Shown: positions 27,762-35,525 of the stretch, in pieces | How the letters are laid out: each line of letters opens with the position of its first letter | Numbering within the stretch: position 1 is the stretch's first letter | Notes under the pieces: generated by a model | The model's database searches: none | Told to the model about the DNA's origin: nothing | The model's input: only the letters and a program-made list of their open reading frames with translations | Program-made: the position numbers and the translations under genes | NCBI RefSeq assembly: GCF_014649035.1 | Contig: NZ_BMSG01000021.1 | Coordinates: forward strand, 58,065 to 122,064 | Reading direction: 5' to 3' | DNA from: Streptomyces sindenensis | Lineage (GTDB): Bacteria; Actinomycetota; Actinomycetes; Streptomycetales; Streptomycetaceae | DNA length: 64,000 nt

Positions 27762-28412
27762 ATGCCCGAGCTGGTGTTCTTCTCCGGAACCATGGACTGC
27801 GGAAAGAGCACGCTGGCCCTGCAGATCGGTCACAACCGCTCGGCCCGCGGCCTCCAGGGCGTGATCTTCACCCGGGACGACCGCGCGGGCGAGGGCAAAC
27901 TCTCCTCCCGGCTCGGCCTGGTGACGGACGCCGTCGAGGCCGAGGAGGGCATGGACCTGTACGCGAACATCGTGGACCGGGTCAGCCGGGGCGGCCGGGT
28001 CGACTACGTGATCGTGGACGAGGCCCAGTTCCTCGCCCCGGACCAGATCGACCAACTGGCCCGCGTGGTCGACGATCTGAAGCTCGACGTCTTCGCCTTC
28101 GGCATCACCACGGACTTCCGCACCAAGCTGTTCCCGGGCTCCCAGCGGCTCATCGAACTGGCCGACCGCATAGAGGCCCTCCAGGTCGAGGCGCTCTGCT
28201 GGTGCGGGGACCGCGCCACCCACAACGCCCGGACGGTCGGCGGGGTCATGGTGGTCGAGGGGGAGCAGGTCGTCGTCGGGGACGTCGACCGGCCGGCCAC
28301 GGAGATCGGCTACGAGGTGCTCTGCCGCCGTCACCACCGTCGCCGGATGACGAGCGCCGCCGCGCACGCCGGCGCGCTGTCACCGGACGTGCTGCCGGTC
28401 TCCGCCGGGTGA
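27762..28412 (+). CDS. tdk: Thymidine kinase (type II)
   Basis: 216 residues, ATG at 27762 with GAAAGG upstream. It phosphorylates thymidine in the salvage pathway. P-loop FSGTMDCGKSTLA (residues 7-19), Walker B-like VIVDEAQFL, the lasso-domain zinc ligands CWCG and LCRRHH, and the thymidine-binding GYEVLC region fit the bacterial tetrameric family. Follows the phosphodiesterase and ends at a clear hairpin. Confidence 0.93.
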   Translation: MPELVFFSGTMDCGKSTLALQIGHNRSARGLQGVIFTRDDRAGEGKLSSRLGLVTDAVEAEEGMDLYANIVDRVSRGGRVDYVIVDEAQFLAPDQIDQLARVVDDLKLDVFAFGITTDFRTKLFPGSQRLIELADRIEALQVEALCWCGDRATHNARTVGGVMVVEGEQVVVGDVDRPATEIGYEVLCRRHHRRRMTSAAAHAGALSPDVLPVSAG

Positions 28413-28453
28413 TTCCCCGCGGAGACCGACAGCACATCAGACGGCGAATGCCG

Positions 28454-28475
28454 GCCCCGGAGTCGCTCCGGGGGC
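28454..28475 (+). terminator. Terminator after thymidine kinase gene
   Basis: GCCCCGGAG (28454-28462), loop TCG, CTCCGGGGGC (28466-28475), followed by TTTCGTC. Confidence 0.8.
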
Positions 28476-28487
28476 TTTCGTCGCCCG

Positions 28488-28598
28488 TCATGAGCTGCGG
28501 ATAGCGTGTCCAGAGTTCTTGCTCAAGGTGCTCCGGCCGCTGATGCCCAGCTTCTTGCAGGCACGGGTCAGGTGTTGCTCGACCGTACTGGCGGTGAG
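28488..28598 (-). pseudogene. Remnant of a LuxR-family regulator (C-terminal helix-turn-helix only)
   Basis: Reading the reverse strand, the last 36 codons before a stop give LTASTVEQHLTRACKKLGI followed by SGRSTLSKNSGHAIRSS. This is the recognition helix and tail of a LuxR/NarL DNA-binding domain. Nothing of the receiver, ATPase or first helices is present, and the fragment stops nine bases short of a 42-bp palindrome. It appears to be the end of a gene whose body was deleted or replaced when the TetR gene arrived. Confidence 0.6.
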
Positions 28599-28606
28599 TG
28601 GAGGAA

Positions 28607-28648
28607 CGACGGTTACGTCAGCGCCCGCGGGCGCTGACGTAACCGTCG
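28607..28648. repeat. 42-bp perfect palindrome at the 3' end of the TetR gene
   Basis: Every base from 28607 to 28627 pairs with 28628 to 28648; the centre is GCGCCCGCGGGCGC and the arms contain ACGGTTACGTCA. It includes the stop and last ten codons of the TetR gene and borders the LuxR remnant. It may act as a terminator (no loop) or mark a recombination junction. Confidence 0.85.
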
Positions 28649-29385
28649 ACCCCGTCGAGCAGGCGCTGCAGCCCGAACTCGAGGCTGGGCATGATGTCGT
28701 TGTACTCCCCGTCGCCGGGCTCGAACGTTCCTGCCGCGACCATCTTGGACAGCACGGGGAGATGGGCCTCGCCCACGAGGTCCTGCATCGCCCGGGCGTA
28801 ATCCTGTGCCATCTCCTCCGCGGGCACCCCGGACTGCTGCGGGCCCTGCGCCAGCTCACTGGACGTCCTGGCGAGATCGCGTACGGCGCAGGTCACGAAG
28901 ATGACGAGGTGGAGGACCTCTTCCTCGTCCAGACCGATCCCGGACACGTGGTGCAGCAGGGCCTCGAACCAGGCGAGCTGGTTGGGCCCCAGCGGGGGCG
29001 AGTTCGTCGTGACCCGCAGCAGCCACGGGTGCGCCTTGTAGACACCGAGCATCCCCCACACCCAGTCGTGGACCCCCGCGCGCCAGTCACCGGACTCCGG
29101 GGCGGGGCGGGGGAGGCCGAGGGCGGTGTCGTAGATGACGTCGACGAGCTGTTCCTTGCCCGAGACATAGCGGTAGAGGGACATCGTCGTGTAGGCAAGC
29201 CGGCTTGCGACGGACTGCATGGAGAGGCCTTCGAGCCCCTCCTCGTCGGCGATCTCGATGGCGGCCTTGGCGATGACCTCCAGGGACAGGCCGGGCCGCG
29301 GACCCCGGGTCGGCTTGTTCCTGGCACCCCACAGCAGCTCGACGCTGGTCGGCTGGGGTGCCTTCGCCTTTCGCTCAGGCGTCAT
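28618..29385 (-). CDS. TetR-family regulator, divergent from an ABC exporter
   Basis: 255 residues, ATG at 29385 with GGGAGA upstream. The DNA-binding domain is at about 33-80 (LSLEVIAKAAIEIADEEGLEGL, then SVASRLAYTTMSLYRYVSGKEQL). The C-terminal region (GLPRPAPESGDWRAGVHDW, PWLLRV) fits the TetR_C subgroup seen in drug-responsive repressors. It is divergent from a DrrAB-type exporter and separated from it by 98 bases carrying TGTGTA/TACACA inverted repeats, so it most likely represses the exporter and itself until a drug binds. Confidence 0.9.
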   Translation of the reverse strand: MTPERKAKAPQPTSVELLWGARNKPTRGPRPGLSLEVIAKAAIEIADEEGLEGLSMQSVASRLAYTTMSLYRYVSGKEQLVDVIYDTALGLPRPAPESGDWRAGVHDWVWGMLGVYKAHPWLLRVTTNSPPLGPNQLAWFEALLHHVSGIGLDEEEVLHLVIFVTCAVRDLARTSSELAQGPQQSGVPAEEMAQDYARAMQDLVGEAHLPVLSKMVAAGTFEPGDGEYNDIMPSLEFGLQRLLDGVDGYVSARGR

Positions 29386-29405
29386 GTGTCTCCCATGTTC
29401 GGCGC

Positions 29406-29462
29406 TTGACGACCACCCTAAAACTGTGTATCACTTAAGCTCGGTATATGGGGTACACAATT
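29406..29462 (+). promoter_or_regulatory. Promoter and likely TetR operator of the ABC exporter
   Basis: TTGACG (29406-29411) and TATCAC (29429-29434) with 17-bp spacing form a -35/-10 pair. TGTGTA (29425-29430) and TACACA (29454-29459) are inverted copies flanking TTAAGC and GTATATGGGGTAC, covering the promoter as a repressor would. Confidence 0.55.
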
Positions 29463-29483
29463 TGGTGGAGGGAAGTGTGGTTG

Positions 29484-30491
29484 GTGACGGGTAACTACGC
29501 GATTGAGGCCCGGGGGCTCCGTAAGACGTTCGGCGACCTGACCGTTCTCGACTCGGTCGACCTCCGGGTCGAGAGCGGCACCATGCTCGGTGTGCTGGGT
29601 CCCAACGGCGCGGGGAAGACCACGTGCGTCCGTATCCTCAGCACTCTGCTCGGTGCCGACGGAGGCGCCGCCACCATCGCCGGCCACGACGTGATGAAGG
29701 AACCCCGCGCGGTGCGCAGGGTCATCGGCCTCACGGGCCAGGACACCGCCGTGGACGAGTTGCTCACCGGCGAGGAGAACCTCGTGATGATGGGGCAGCT
29801 CTTCCGCCTGGGCGGCGCCGCCTCCCGGCGGCGAGCCGCCGAGCTGCTCGGCCGGTTCGACCTCACCGACGCCGCCCGCCGCCCCGTGAAGACGTACTCC
29901 GGCGGTATGCGCCGCAGGCTCGACCTCGCCGTCAGCCTGATCAACTCGCCGCCCGTGCTCTTCCTCGACGAGCCGACGACCGGCCTGGACCCCACGAGCC
30001 GGACGGTCATGTGGGAGACGATACGCAGCCTCATGGCCGCGGGGACCACGGTCCTGCTGACCACGCAGTATCTGGAAGAGGCCGATCAGCTGGCCGACCG
30101 CGTCGCCGTCATCGACGGTGGCCGCGTCGTGGCGGAGGGAACGGCCGGCGAGCTGAAGCGCGAGGTCGGCTCGGAGCGGGTCGAGCTGACGTTCGACGGC
30201 GAGGACCTCGCGAGGGCCCGCACCCTGTTCGACGGCGAGCACGTCGGCGTGCAGACCCTCAGCATGCCGATCGAGAGCCCCTCGGACGTACGCGGCCTGC
30301 TGAACCTCGCCGCCTCCCAGAACCTCGATGTGAAGGGCTTCGCCCTGCACGAGCCCACCCTCGACGACGTGTTCCGTACGCTCACCGGCGCCGGCTCCCG
30401 GACAGGGGCCGCCACCGCTGCCGACGCCGACGGTGCCACGGGAGCCGGGGCTTGTGCGGGAGCCGGTGCCATCACAGGAGAGACCGCATGA
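29484..30491 (+). CDS. ABC transporter ATPase, DrrA-like multidrug export
   Basis: 335 residues from the GTG at 29484 (GGAGGG about 11 nt upstream; the ATG at 29448 would add 12 residues of non-conserved sequence). Walker A GPNGAGKTT, Q-loop LTGQDTAVD, signature YSGGMRRRLDLA, Walker B VLFLDEPTTGLDP and the H-loop equivalent TTQYLEEAD are all present. Gln replaces the usual His in TTQ, as in DrrA-type exporters. The C-terminal extension (EPTLDDVFRTLTG) is characteristic of DrrA, ending in an Ala/Gly-rich tail. Its ATGA overlaps the permease start. Confidence 0.92.
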   Translation: MTGNYAIEARGLRKTFGDLTVLDSVDLRVESGTMLGVLGPNGAGKTTCVRILSTLLGADGGAATIAGHDVMKEPRAVRRVIGLTGQDTAVDELLTGEENLVMMGQLFRLGGAASRRRAAELLGRFDLTDAARRPVKTYSGGMRRRLDLAVSLINSPPVLFLDEPTTGLDPTSRTVMWETIRSLMAAGTTVLLTTQYLEEADQLADRVAVIDGGRVVAEGTAGELKREVGSERVELTFDGEDLARARTLFDGEHVGVQTLSMPIESPSDVRGLLNLAASQNLDVKGFALHEPTLDDVFRTLTGAGSRTGAATAADADGATGAGACAGAGAITGETA

Positions 30492-31285
30492 ACCAGGCCG
30501 TCGCGCCCAAGGCGCGCCCGGAGTTCGTCCTCGCCGTCGGCGACTGCGTCGTACTCATCCGCAGGAGCCTGCGCCACCTCACCAGGAACGTGGACGAGGT
30601 CATCCAGTCCGTGGTCCTGCCGGTCATGCTTCTGCTGCTGTTCCGCTACCTCTTCGGCGGCGCGATCCAGACGGGAGGACCCAGCTATGTGAACTACGTG
30701 ATCGCCGGGGTCATCGTCGTGAGCATCGCCTTCAGCGCCTCCGCCACCGCCGTCGGCGTCGCCGACGACCTGCGGAACGGGATCGTCGAACGGTTCCGCA
30801 CCATGCCGATGTTCAGCTCGGCCATGCTCGTCGGGCACGTCGTCTCGGCCGTCCTGCGGAACGTGCTCGCGGTGACCCTGGTCGTCCTCGTCGGCCTGCT
30901 CGTCGGCTTCCGCCCCTCGGCGAGCCTGGGCGACTGGCTCGTCGCGTGCGGCCTCCTGCTGCTCTTCAGCACCGCGATCTCCTGGCTGGCCACCCTGCTC
31001 GGCCTGCTCGCGGGCGGTGTCGAGGCCGCCGGCGGGTACGCGATGATCCTCGTCTTCTTCCCCTACGCCAGCAGCGCCCTGGTGCCCTCCGAGAGCATGC
31101 CCTCGGCCCTGCGCGCCTTCGTGGAGAACCAGCCGTTCACGCCCATCGTCAATGCGGTCCGCGGGCTGCTGATCGGCACGCCCACCGGCAACAGCGTCAT
31201 GCTCTCCGTCGTCTGGTGGCTCCCCGTACTCGCCCTCACCGTCATCTTCACCGTCAGGTACTTCCGTCGGCACACGGGTGAATGA
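30488..31285 (+). CDS. ABC-2 type permease, DrrB-like
   Basis: 265 residues, ATG at 30488 overlapping the ATPase stop by four bases. Six hydrophobic segments and the ABC-2 signature region are visible: NVDEVIQSVVLPVMLLLLFRY, GIVERFRTMPMFSSAML, and GLLAGGVEAAGGYAMILVFF, then LPSALRAFVENQPFTPIVNA-like sequence near the C terminus. Together with the ATPase it would export a hydrophobic drug across the membrane. TetR regulation is inferred from the divergent neighbour. No biosynthetic genes are adjacent, so self-resistance is not indicated. Confidence 0.92.
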   Translation: MNQAVAPKARPEFVLAVGDCVVLIRRSLRHLTRNVDEVIQSVVLPVMLLLLFRYLFGGAIQTGGPSYVNYVIAGVIVVSIAFSASATAVGVADDLRNGIVERFRTMPMFSSAMLVGHVVSAVLRNVLAVTLVVLVGLLVGFRPSASLGDWLVACGLLLLFSTAISWLATLLGLLAGGVEAAGGYAMILVFFPYASSALVPSESMPSALRAFVENQPFTPIVNAVRGLLIGTPTGNSVMLSVVWWLPVLALTVIFTVRYFRRHTGE

Positions 31286-31555
31286 CGGCGCCGCAGGAGT
31301 CGCAGGATGTCCCGCGCGCGGGCGGTGTCGACGGTGCGGCTTCCGACTCCCTTGTTGTCAACAGCGTTGCACAGCAAGGCCGATGGGGGCGGAGTGAGTG
31401 CTGTCGCCTTTCGCCGAGTTCCCCTCGCTATACTCGGCCGCGGTAAGTTCGATCACGCCGGAGAGTCCGCCGAGGACCCGGATGTTCGAATTCTGGATCT
31501 TCCTTTCGATGCGGTCCGGAAATGGTTGTGCGCGGTAGTGGTGGAGGTGGTTTCG
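31286..31555. promoter_or_regulatory. Intergenic region with strong -10 before the cold-shock-domain gene
   Basis: 270 bases without a supported gene. TATACT (31429-31434) is a near-perfect HrdB -10, giving a leader of roughly 115 nt, a length common in cold-shock genes. The -35 is weak. An imperfect inverted repeat, CTTGTTGTCAACA to TTGCACAGCAAG, lies at about 31348-31376. Confidence 0.5.
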
Positions 31556-31987
31556 GTGTTGATGACGGGGAAAATTCTCCGGTTCGACGAGGTTCGCGGG
31601 TATGGGTTCATCGCCCCCGACGAGGGCGACGAGGACGTGTTCATGCACGCCAACGACCTTCTTGAGGAGAAGTACCTGTACCAGGCCGGCCGACGGGTCG
31701 AGTACTTCCTGGAATCGGGCGACAAGGGCCCCAAGGCCGGCGAGATCCGCCTGGTGCGGCAGGCCGGCGCACCGGTGTCCCGGGCGCCCAGGAGCAGCGC
31801 GGTGGCCCCGCAGATGGAGCACGACGAGGAGGCCGACTGCGACATCCTCACCGCGCTGGACTTCCAGAGCGAGGTGACCGAGGCGCTCATCGAGGCGGAC
31901 GGCACCCTGACCGCCGCGCAGGTGCAGCACGTGCGGCAGCGTCTGCTCCGGCTGGCCCAGGCGCACGGCTGGGTCGACTCGGTCTGA
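31556..31987 (+). CDS. Cold-shock-domain protein with C-terminal helical extension
   Basis: 143 residues from the GTG at 31556 (GGAGG 8 nt upstream; the ATG at 31562 is too far from it). Residues 3-65 form a CSD: GKILRFDEVRGYGFIAPDEG and EDVFMHANDLLEEKYLYQAGRRVEYF. The RNP1-like FGF pattern is YGF here, and FMH matches RNP2. CSD proteins bind single-stranded RNA or DNA. The second half (DFQSEVTEALIEADGTLTAAQVQHVRQ) is acidic and helical, unlike 67-residue CspA proteins. Monocistronic with its own hairpin. Confidence 0.85.
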   Translation: MLMTGKILRFDEVRGYGFIAPDEGDEDVFMHANDLLEEKYLYQAGRRVEYFLESGDKGPKAGEIRLVRQAGAPVSRAPRSSAVAPQMEHDEEADCDILTALDFQSEVTEALIEADGTLTAAQVQHVRQRLLRLAQAHGWVDSV

Positions 31988-32012
31988 CCCTCCGCATCGC
32001 CGATGTGGTGAC

Positions 32013-32041
32013 GGCGGGCCGCCCCTCGCGGGTGGCCCGCC
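32013..32041 (+). terminator. Terminator after the cold-shock-domain gene
   Basis: GGCGGGCC (32013-32020) and GGCCCGCC (32034-32041) with a 13-nt loop. The right arm is also the start of a 20-bp direct repeat. Confidence 0.65.
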
Positions 32042-32093
32042 GGACGGTGTGACGGCCCGCCGGACGGTGTGACGGGCCGTCGGACGGCGGACG
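32034..32093. repeat. 20-bp tandem repeat, two perfect copies and one degenerate
   Basis: GGCCCGCCGGACGGTGTGAC occurs at 32034-32053 and 32054-32073; 32074-32093 is a diverged third copy. It fills the gap between convergent genes. Confidence 0.85.
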
Positions 32094-32870
32094 TCAGCCT
32101 CCCGTGGACCGGATGACCGTGAAGACGGCCCCCTCCGGGTCCGCGACCGTCGCCAGCCTGCCGCTCGCCCCCTCGCGCGGCGGCTGGAGGACCCGCCCGC
32201 CCAGCTCCACCACCCGGGCCGCGGCCCGGTCGGTGTCGGCGACCTCGAAGTACGTCATCCAGTGCGGCCCCCGGTCGCGCGGCAGCGCGTGGCCGACCCC
32301 GTGGAGGGCCGCCACCGCCACGTTGTCCAGGTGCAGCGTCTGGTAGTCGAAGTCGGCCGAGAGCACCGCCTCCGTCTCGTAGCCGAAGACCGTCTGGTAG
32401 AACTTCGCGACCATCGAGGTCTCCCGCGTCACCAGCTCGTTCCAGACGGGCGTCCCGGGGGTGCCCGTCGTCGTCGCGCCGATGTGGCGCAGGCCCTGCC
32501 AGATGCCGAAGACCGCCCCGCCCGGGTCGGAGGCGATCGCCAGCCGCCCCGCGTCCCCCGCGTCCAGCGGCCCCACCGCGACCGTCCCGCCGCAGGAGCG
32601 GATGGCCTCCGCGGTGGCGTCGGCGTCGTCCGTGGCGAGGTAGGTGGTCCAGGCGATCGGCAGATGCCGGTCGGGCGGCAGCTGGCCGATGCCCGCGACC
32701 TGCTCGCCGTGCAGCAGCCCGCGGACATAGGGGCCCAGCTGTTCGGGGCCCGGCCGGAACTCCCAGTCGAACAGGGTGCCGTAGAACTCCTGGGTCGCGG
32801 TCAGGCCGTGCACGATCAGACTCACCCAGCAAGGTGTTCCGGGCGTGCGCCGTGCGGGGGCCTCGGTCAT
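32094..32870 (-). CDS. Two-domain VOC (glyoxalase/bleomycin-resistance fold) protein
   Basis: 258 residues from the ATG at 32870 with GAGGAGAGAGAAG upstream. Two tandem VOC domains of about 120 residues each: first from TPCWVSLIVHGLTATQEFYG to GAVFGIWQ, second from PVWNELVTRETSMVAKFYQTVFGYET to PEGAVFTVIR. Repeats in this arrangement are common in Streptomyces hydroxylase-like or resistance-like proteins of unknown substrate. Glu/His metal ligands are partly replaced, so metal-dependent chemistry is uncertain. Single gene, convergent with the CSD gene. Confidence 0.85.
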   Translation of the reverse strand: MTEAPARRTPGTPCWVSLIVHGLTATQEFYGTLFDWEFRPGPEQLGPYVRGLLHGEQVAGIGQLPPDRHLPIAWTTYLATDDADATAEAIRSCGGTVAVGPLDAGDAGRLAIASDPGGAVFGIWQGLRHIGATTTGTPGTPVWNELVTRETSMVAKFYQTVFGYETEAVLSADFDYQTLHLDNVAVAALHGVGHALPRDRGPHWMTYFEVADTDRAAARVVELGGRVLQPPREGASGRLATVADPEGAVFTVIRSTGG

Positions 32871-33106
32871 CGTCTTCTCTCTCCTCGGACCGTTGTGGTG
32901 GCCGTGCGGGGGAACGGGACAGGAACGCGGCCCCGGGTCAGGACGTGGTTCGTGTGCCCCGTGCAGATGCTTGCACCCCTCGGCGCGGGAGGCGCACCGG
33001 CCGCGCCGCGTCGTCCCGGTTCTCGACGAAGGACGGCCGGATTCCCGCCGGCCGTCCCGTCCGATGCTGTTACGGGTGCCCGCCCCGCTGCGCGAGGATG
33101 GCACCC

Positions 33107-33937
33107 ATGAAGCCCATCATCACCGCATCCGCATGCGCGAGCGAGTCGGCCGGGCCCCGGCCGCCGGTGCTCCTGGACGTCCGCTGGCAGCTCGGCGGCC
33201 CGAACGGCCGCCCCGACTACGAGGCCGGCCATCTGCCCGGCGCGGTCTACGTCGACCTCGACGAGGAGCTGGCCGGACCGGCGGGCGACGGCGGCCGCCA
33301 CCCCCTCCCGGACCCGGAGGCCTTCGGGGCCGTGATGCGCCGGGCCGGGGTCGGCCAGGACACCCCCGTCGTGGTGTACGACGGCGGGCAGGGGTGGGCG
33401 GCGGCCCGCGCCTGGTGGCTGCTGCGCTGGACCGGGCACACAGACGTACGGGTCCTGGACGGTGGGCTCGCCGCCTGGACCGGTGACCTCTCCACGGAGA
33501 TCCCGCACCCCGACGAGGGCGATTTCCGGCCGAAGCCGGGGGCCCTGCCCACCCTGGACGCGGAGAGCGCGGCGGCGTTCGCCCGGTCGGGTCTGCTGCT
33601 GGACGCGCGGGCGGCCGAACGCTATCGGGGCGACGTGGAGCCGATCGACCGCGTCGGCGGACATATCCCCGGGGCGGTCTCCGCGCCGACCACCGAGAAC
33701 GTCGACGCGGACGGCCGCTACCTCCCGGCCGACCGGCTGGCCGCACGGTTCGCCGACCTGGGGGCGGAGGCCGGCACCGAAGGCGTGGGCGTCTACTGCG
33801 GATCCGGAGTCTCCGGCGCGCACGAGGTGCTGGCCCTGGAGATCGCCGGCTTCACCGGTGTCCTCTACCCGGGCTCCTGGTCCGAGTGGTCCTCGGACCC
33901 CTCCCGGCCGGTCGCCACGGGGCCCGAGCCCCAGTAA
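33107..33937 (+). CDS. Sulfurtransferase with two rhodanese domains (thiosulfate/3-mercaptopyruvate type)
   Basis: 276 residues. A GAGGAT hexamer 7 nt before the ATG and no Shine-Dalgarno suggest a leaderless start. The N-terminal rhodanese domain is structural (PVVVYDGGQGWAAARAWWLL, no Cys). The C-terminal domain has the catalytic Cys231 in VYCGSGVSG. The loop CGSGVS resembles the 3-mercaptopyruvate type (CGSGVT) more than the thiosulfate type (CRKGVT). Such enzymes move sulfane sulfur to thiol or cyanide acceptors. It converges with sepH at a perfect hairpin. Confidence 0.9.
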   Translation: MKPIITASACASESAGPRPPVLLDVRWQLGGPNGRPDYEAGHLPGAVYVDLDEELAGPAGDGGRHPLPDPEAFGAVMRRAGVGQDTPVVVYDGGQGWAAARAWWLLRWTGHTDVRVLDGGLAAWTGDLSTEIPHPDEGDFRPKPGALPTLDAESAAAFARSGLLLDARAAERYRGDVEPIDRVGGHIPGAVSAPTTENVDADGRYLPADRLAARFADLGAEAGTEGVGVYCGSGVSGAHEVLALEIAGFTGVLYPGSWSEWSSDPSRPVATGPEPQ

Positions 33938-33964
33938 GCCGGCGGCGCCGGACGACGGCGAAGA

Positions 33965-34000
33965 AGCGGGGCCCGTACGCGATCGCGTACGGGCCCCGCT
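33965..34000. terminator. Bidirectional terminator, 36-bp perfect palindrome
   Basis: Bases 33965-34000 are fully self-complementary (left arm begins AGCGGGGCCCGTACGCGA). It lies between the convergent rhodanese and sepH genes. Confidence 0.85.
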
Positions 34001-34021
34001 CCCACCGGCGGTCATCCCCGG

Positions 34022-35116
34022 TCAGTCCTGCTTCTTGCGCCGGGTGCCGAAGACGATCTCGTCCCAGCTCGGCACGGCGGCCCGGCGGCCCGGCCGGACC
34101 CCGTCCGCCTCCGCCTGACGGTCCGTCGTCCCGGTCAGCCGGTCGCGATGACCGGCCACCGCCCGGGGCATCAGCACATCCGCGTACGCGGACCCCGCTC
34201 CGGCCGAAGCGGCGGCGGCCGGCTCGTCCGCCTCCGCCTCCTCCGCCGGTTCCAGCGCGGGCGGCTCGGGCTGCGTGGGCCGCTCCGGCACGACCATGTC
34301 GCCCCGGAAGCTCGGCACCGCCTCCAGCAGGCTGGTCAGCGAGTCGCGCTCACCGGCCGAGGCGCTGCTCACGTACTCCTCGGGCTCGGCGACCGGCGCG
34401 GGCCGCTCGATCTGCCGGTCCAGGGCCCGGTCCAGCGGGCGCTCGCGGTCGGCCTGCCGGTCGAGGCTCCGGTCCAGCGGCCGGTCGCGCGGCAGCCGGG
34501 CGATGCGGGGCACGAACGGGAAGCTGGGCTCCGGCGCGGCGACGTCGTCGCTCTCGCCGATCAGCGAGCGCGCCTCGTCGTCCAGCGCCTGGACCAGCCG
34601 CCTCGGCGGGTCGTACGACCAGCTCGCCGAGTGCGGTTCGCCCGCGACCCGGTAGACCAGGAGGACTTCCCAGGTGCCGTCGTCACGGCGCCACGAGTCC
34701 CACTGGACGGTTTCCTTGTCGGCGCCGCGCAACAGGAGACGTTCCTGCACCGCCTCGCCGAGCTGGGGGCCGGTGTTCTCGCCGGGACGGCGCACAGGAG
34801 TCTTCCGGGCCCGCTCGGCCATGAAGGCGCGCTCCGCGAGCACGGGGCCCTCGAAGCGGCGTACACGGTCGACGGGGATGCCCGCGAACTGGGCGACCTC
34901 CTCCGCGGAGGCGCCGGCCCGTATACGGGCCTGGATGTCGCGCGGCCGGAGGTGGCTCTCCACCTCGATCTCGATCTGGCCGAGCCGGGCGCGGTCGTTG
35001 CGCACGGCGGCGCGCAGCCGCTCATCGATCGGAAGCGTGTACTCCGTGCTGTCCGCAGCCTTGAGCACCAGTCGTGTGCCGTCGTTGGAGACGGCCACGA
35101 CACGCAGTTCGGGCAT
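34022..35116 (-). CDS. sepH: Cell-division regulator SepH
   Basis: 364 residues from the ATG at 35116 with GGGAGG upstream. SepH binds FtsZ and promotes Z-ring assembly during sporulation septation in Streptomyces. The N-terminal DUF3071 domain contains a helix-turn-helix (ASAEEVAQFAGIPVDRVRRFE, residues 66-86) and is highly conserved from MPELRVVAVSNDG onward. The C-terminal half is disordered, Pro/Glu/Asp-rich, with repeated (P)LDR(S/A)LDRQ units near 220-245, and ends in WDEIVFGTRRKKQD, the conserved C-terminal motif. Its length is close to that of known SepH proteins. Confidence 0.95.
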   Translation of the reverse strand: MPELRVVAVSNDGTRLVLKAADSTEYTLPIDERLRAAVRNDRARLGQIEIEVESHLRPRDIQARIRAGASAEEVAQFAGIPVDRVRRFEGPVLAERAFMAERARKTPVRRPGENTGPQLGEAVQERLLLRGADKETVQWDSWRRDDGTWEVLLVYRVAGEPHSASWSYDPPRRLVQALDDEARSLIGESDDVAAPEPSFPFVPRIARLPRDRPLDRSLDRQADRERPLDRALDRQIERPAPVAEPEEYVSSASAGERDSLTSLLEAVPSFRGDMVVPERPTQPEPPALEPAEEAEADEPAAAASAGAGSAYADVLMPRAVAGHRDRLTGTTDRQAEADGVRPGRRAAVPSWDEIVFGTRRKKQD

Positions 35117-35525
35117 GGGGACCTCCCGGGTGGTGCCTGCCGACGTCACGTGCGTCGCTGCTTCCGCTAGTCGAGTGTGACCTGCCCGGGTGCAGCCTGC
35201 CACAACCTTGCCAAAATGCCCGGCGTGTCGGGCGCTCGCCCGGGTGCGCCCGCCTAGGGTGCCGCCGTCGGCCCCCTCCGGTAGCTGCGGAATCCCACGT
35301 CGGAGTCCGCCCCAGGGCTCGTCACAGTACTCCATTCGGGCCACCGGGGTGGACCGGCGCGCCGCCGAAGTTCTCGCGGGCTGCGGGAGTTGAGGTACCC
35401 AGTTCTCCGCAAAATGCCCCTGATGCGTGGTGTGCTTCACACAATCACCAGAATCGGAACTATCCACTTCGCTCATTTGTCCCTCATTGGTGCAGGGTGG
35501 GAGAGATGTCAAGCAGGGGCTGGTA
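35117..35525. promoter_or_regulatory. Divergent region sepH / membrane protein gene
   Basis: About 400 bases without a gene. Notable: a CACGTG-centred run near 35144-35155 on the sepH side, and GTGTG (35430-35434) with CACAC (35438-35442) nested in TGAT...ATCA (35421-35447) on the other side. The latter looks like an operator. No clear -10/-35 pair. Confidence 0.4.

Noticed and set aside
31063..31377. 104-codon reverse ORF over the DrrB end
   Set aside because: Mostly antisense to the permease; only the first 30 codons lie in intergenic DNA and show no motif.
35421..35447. BldD-type operator upstream of the membrane protein gene
   Set aside because: The inverted repeat is real but lacks the AGTGA...TCACT pattern I would expect, so only an unnamed operator is reported.
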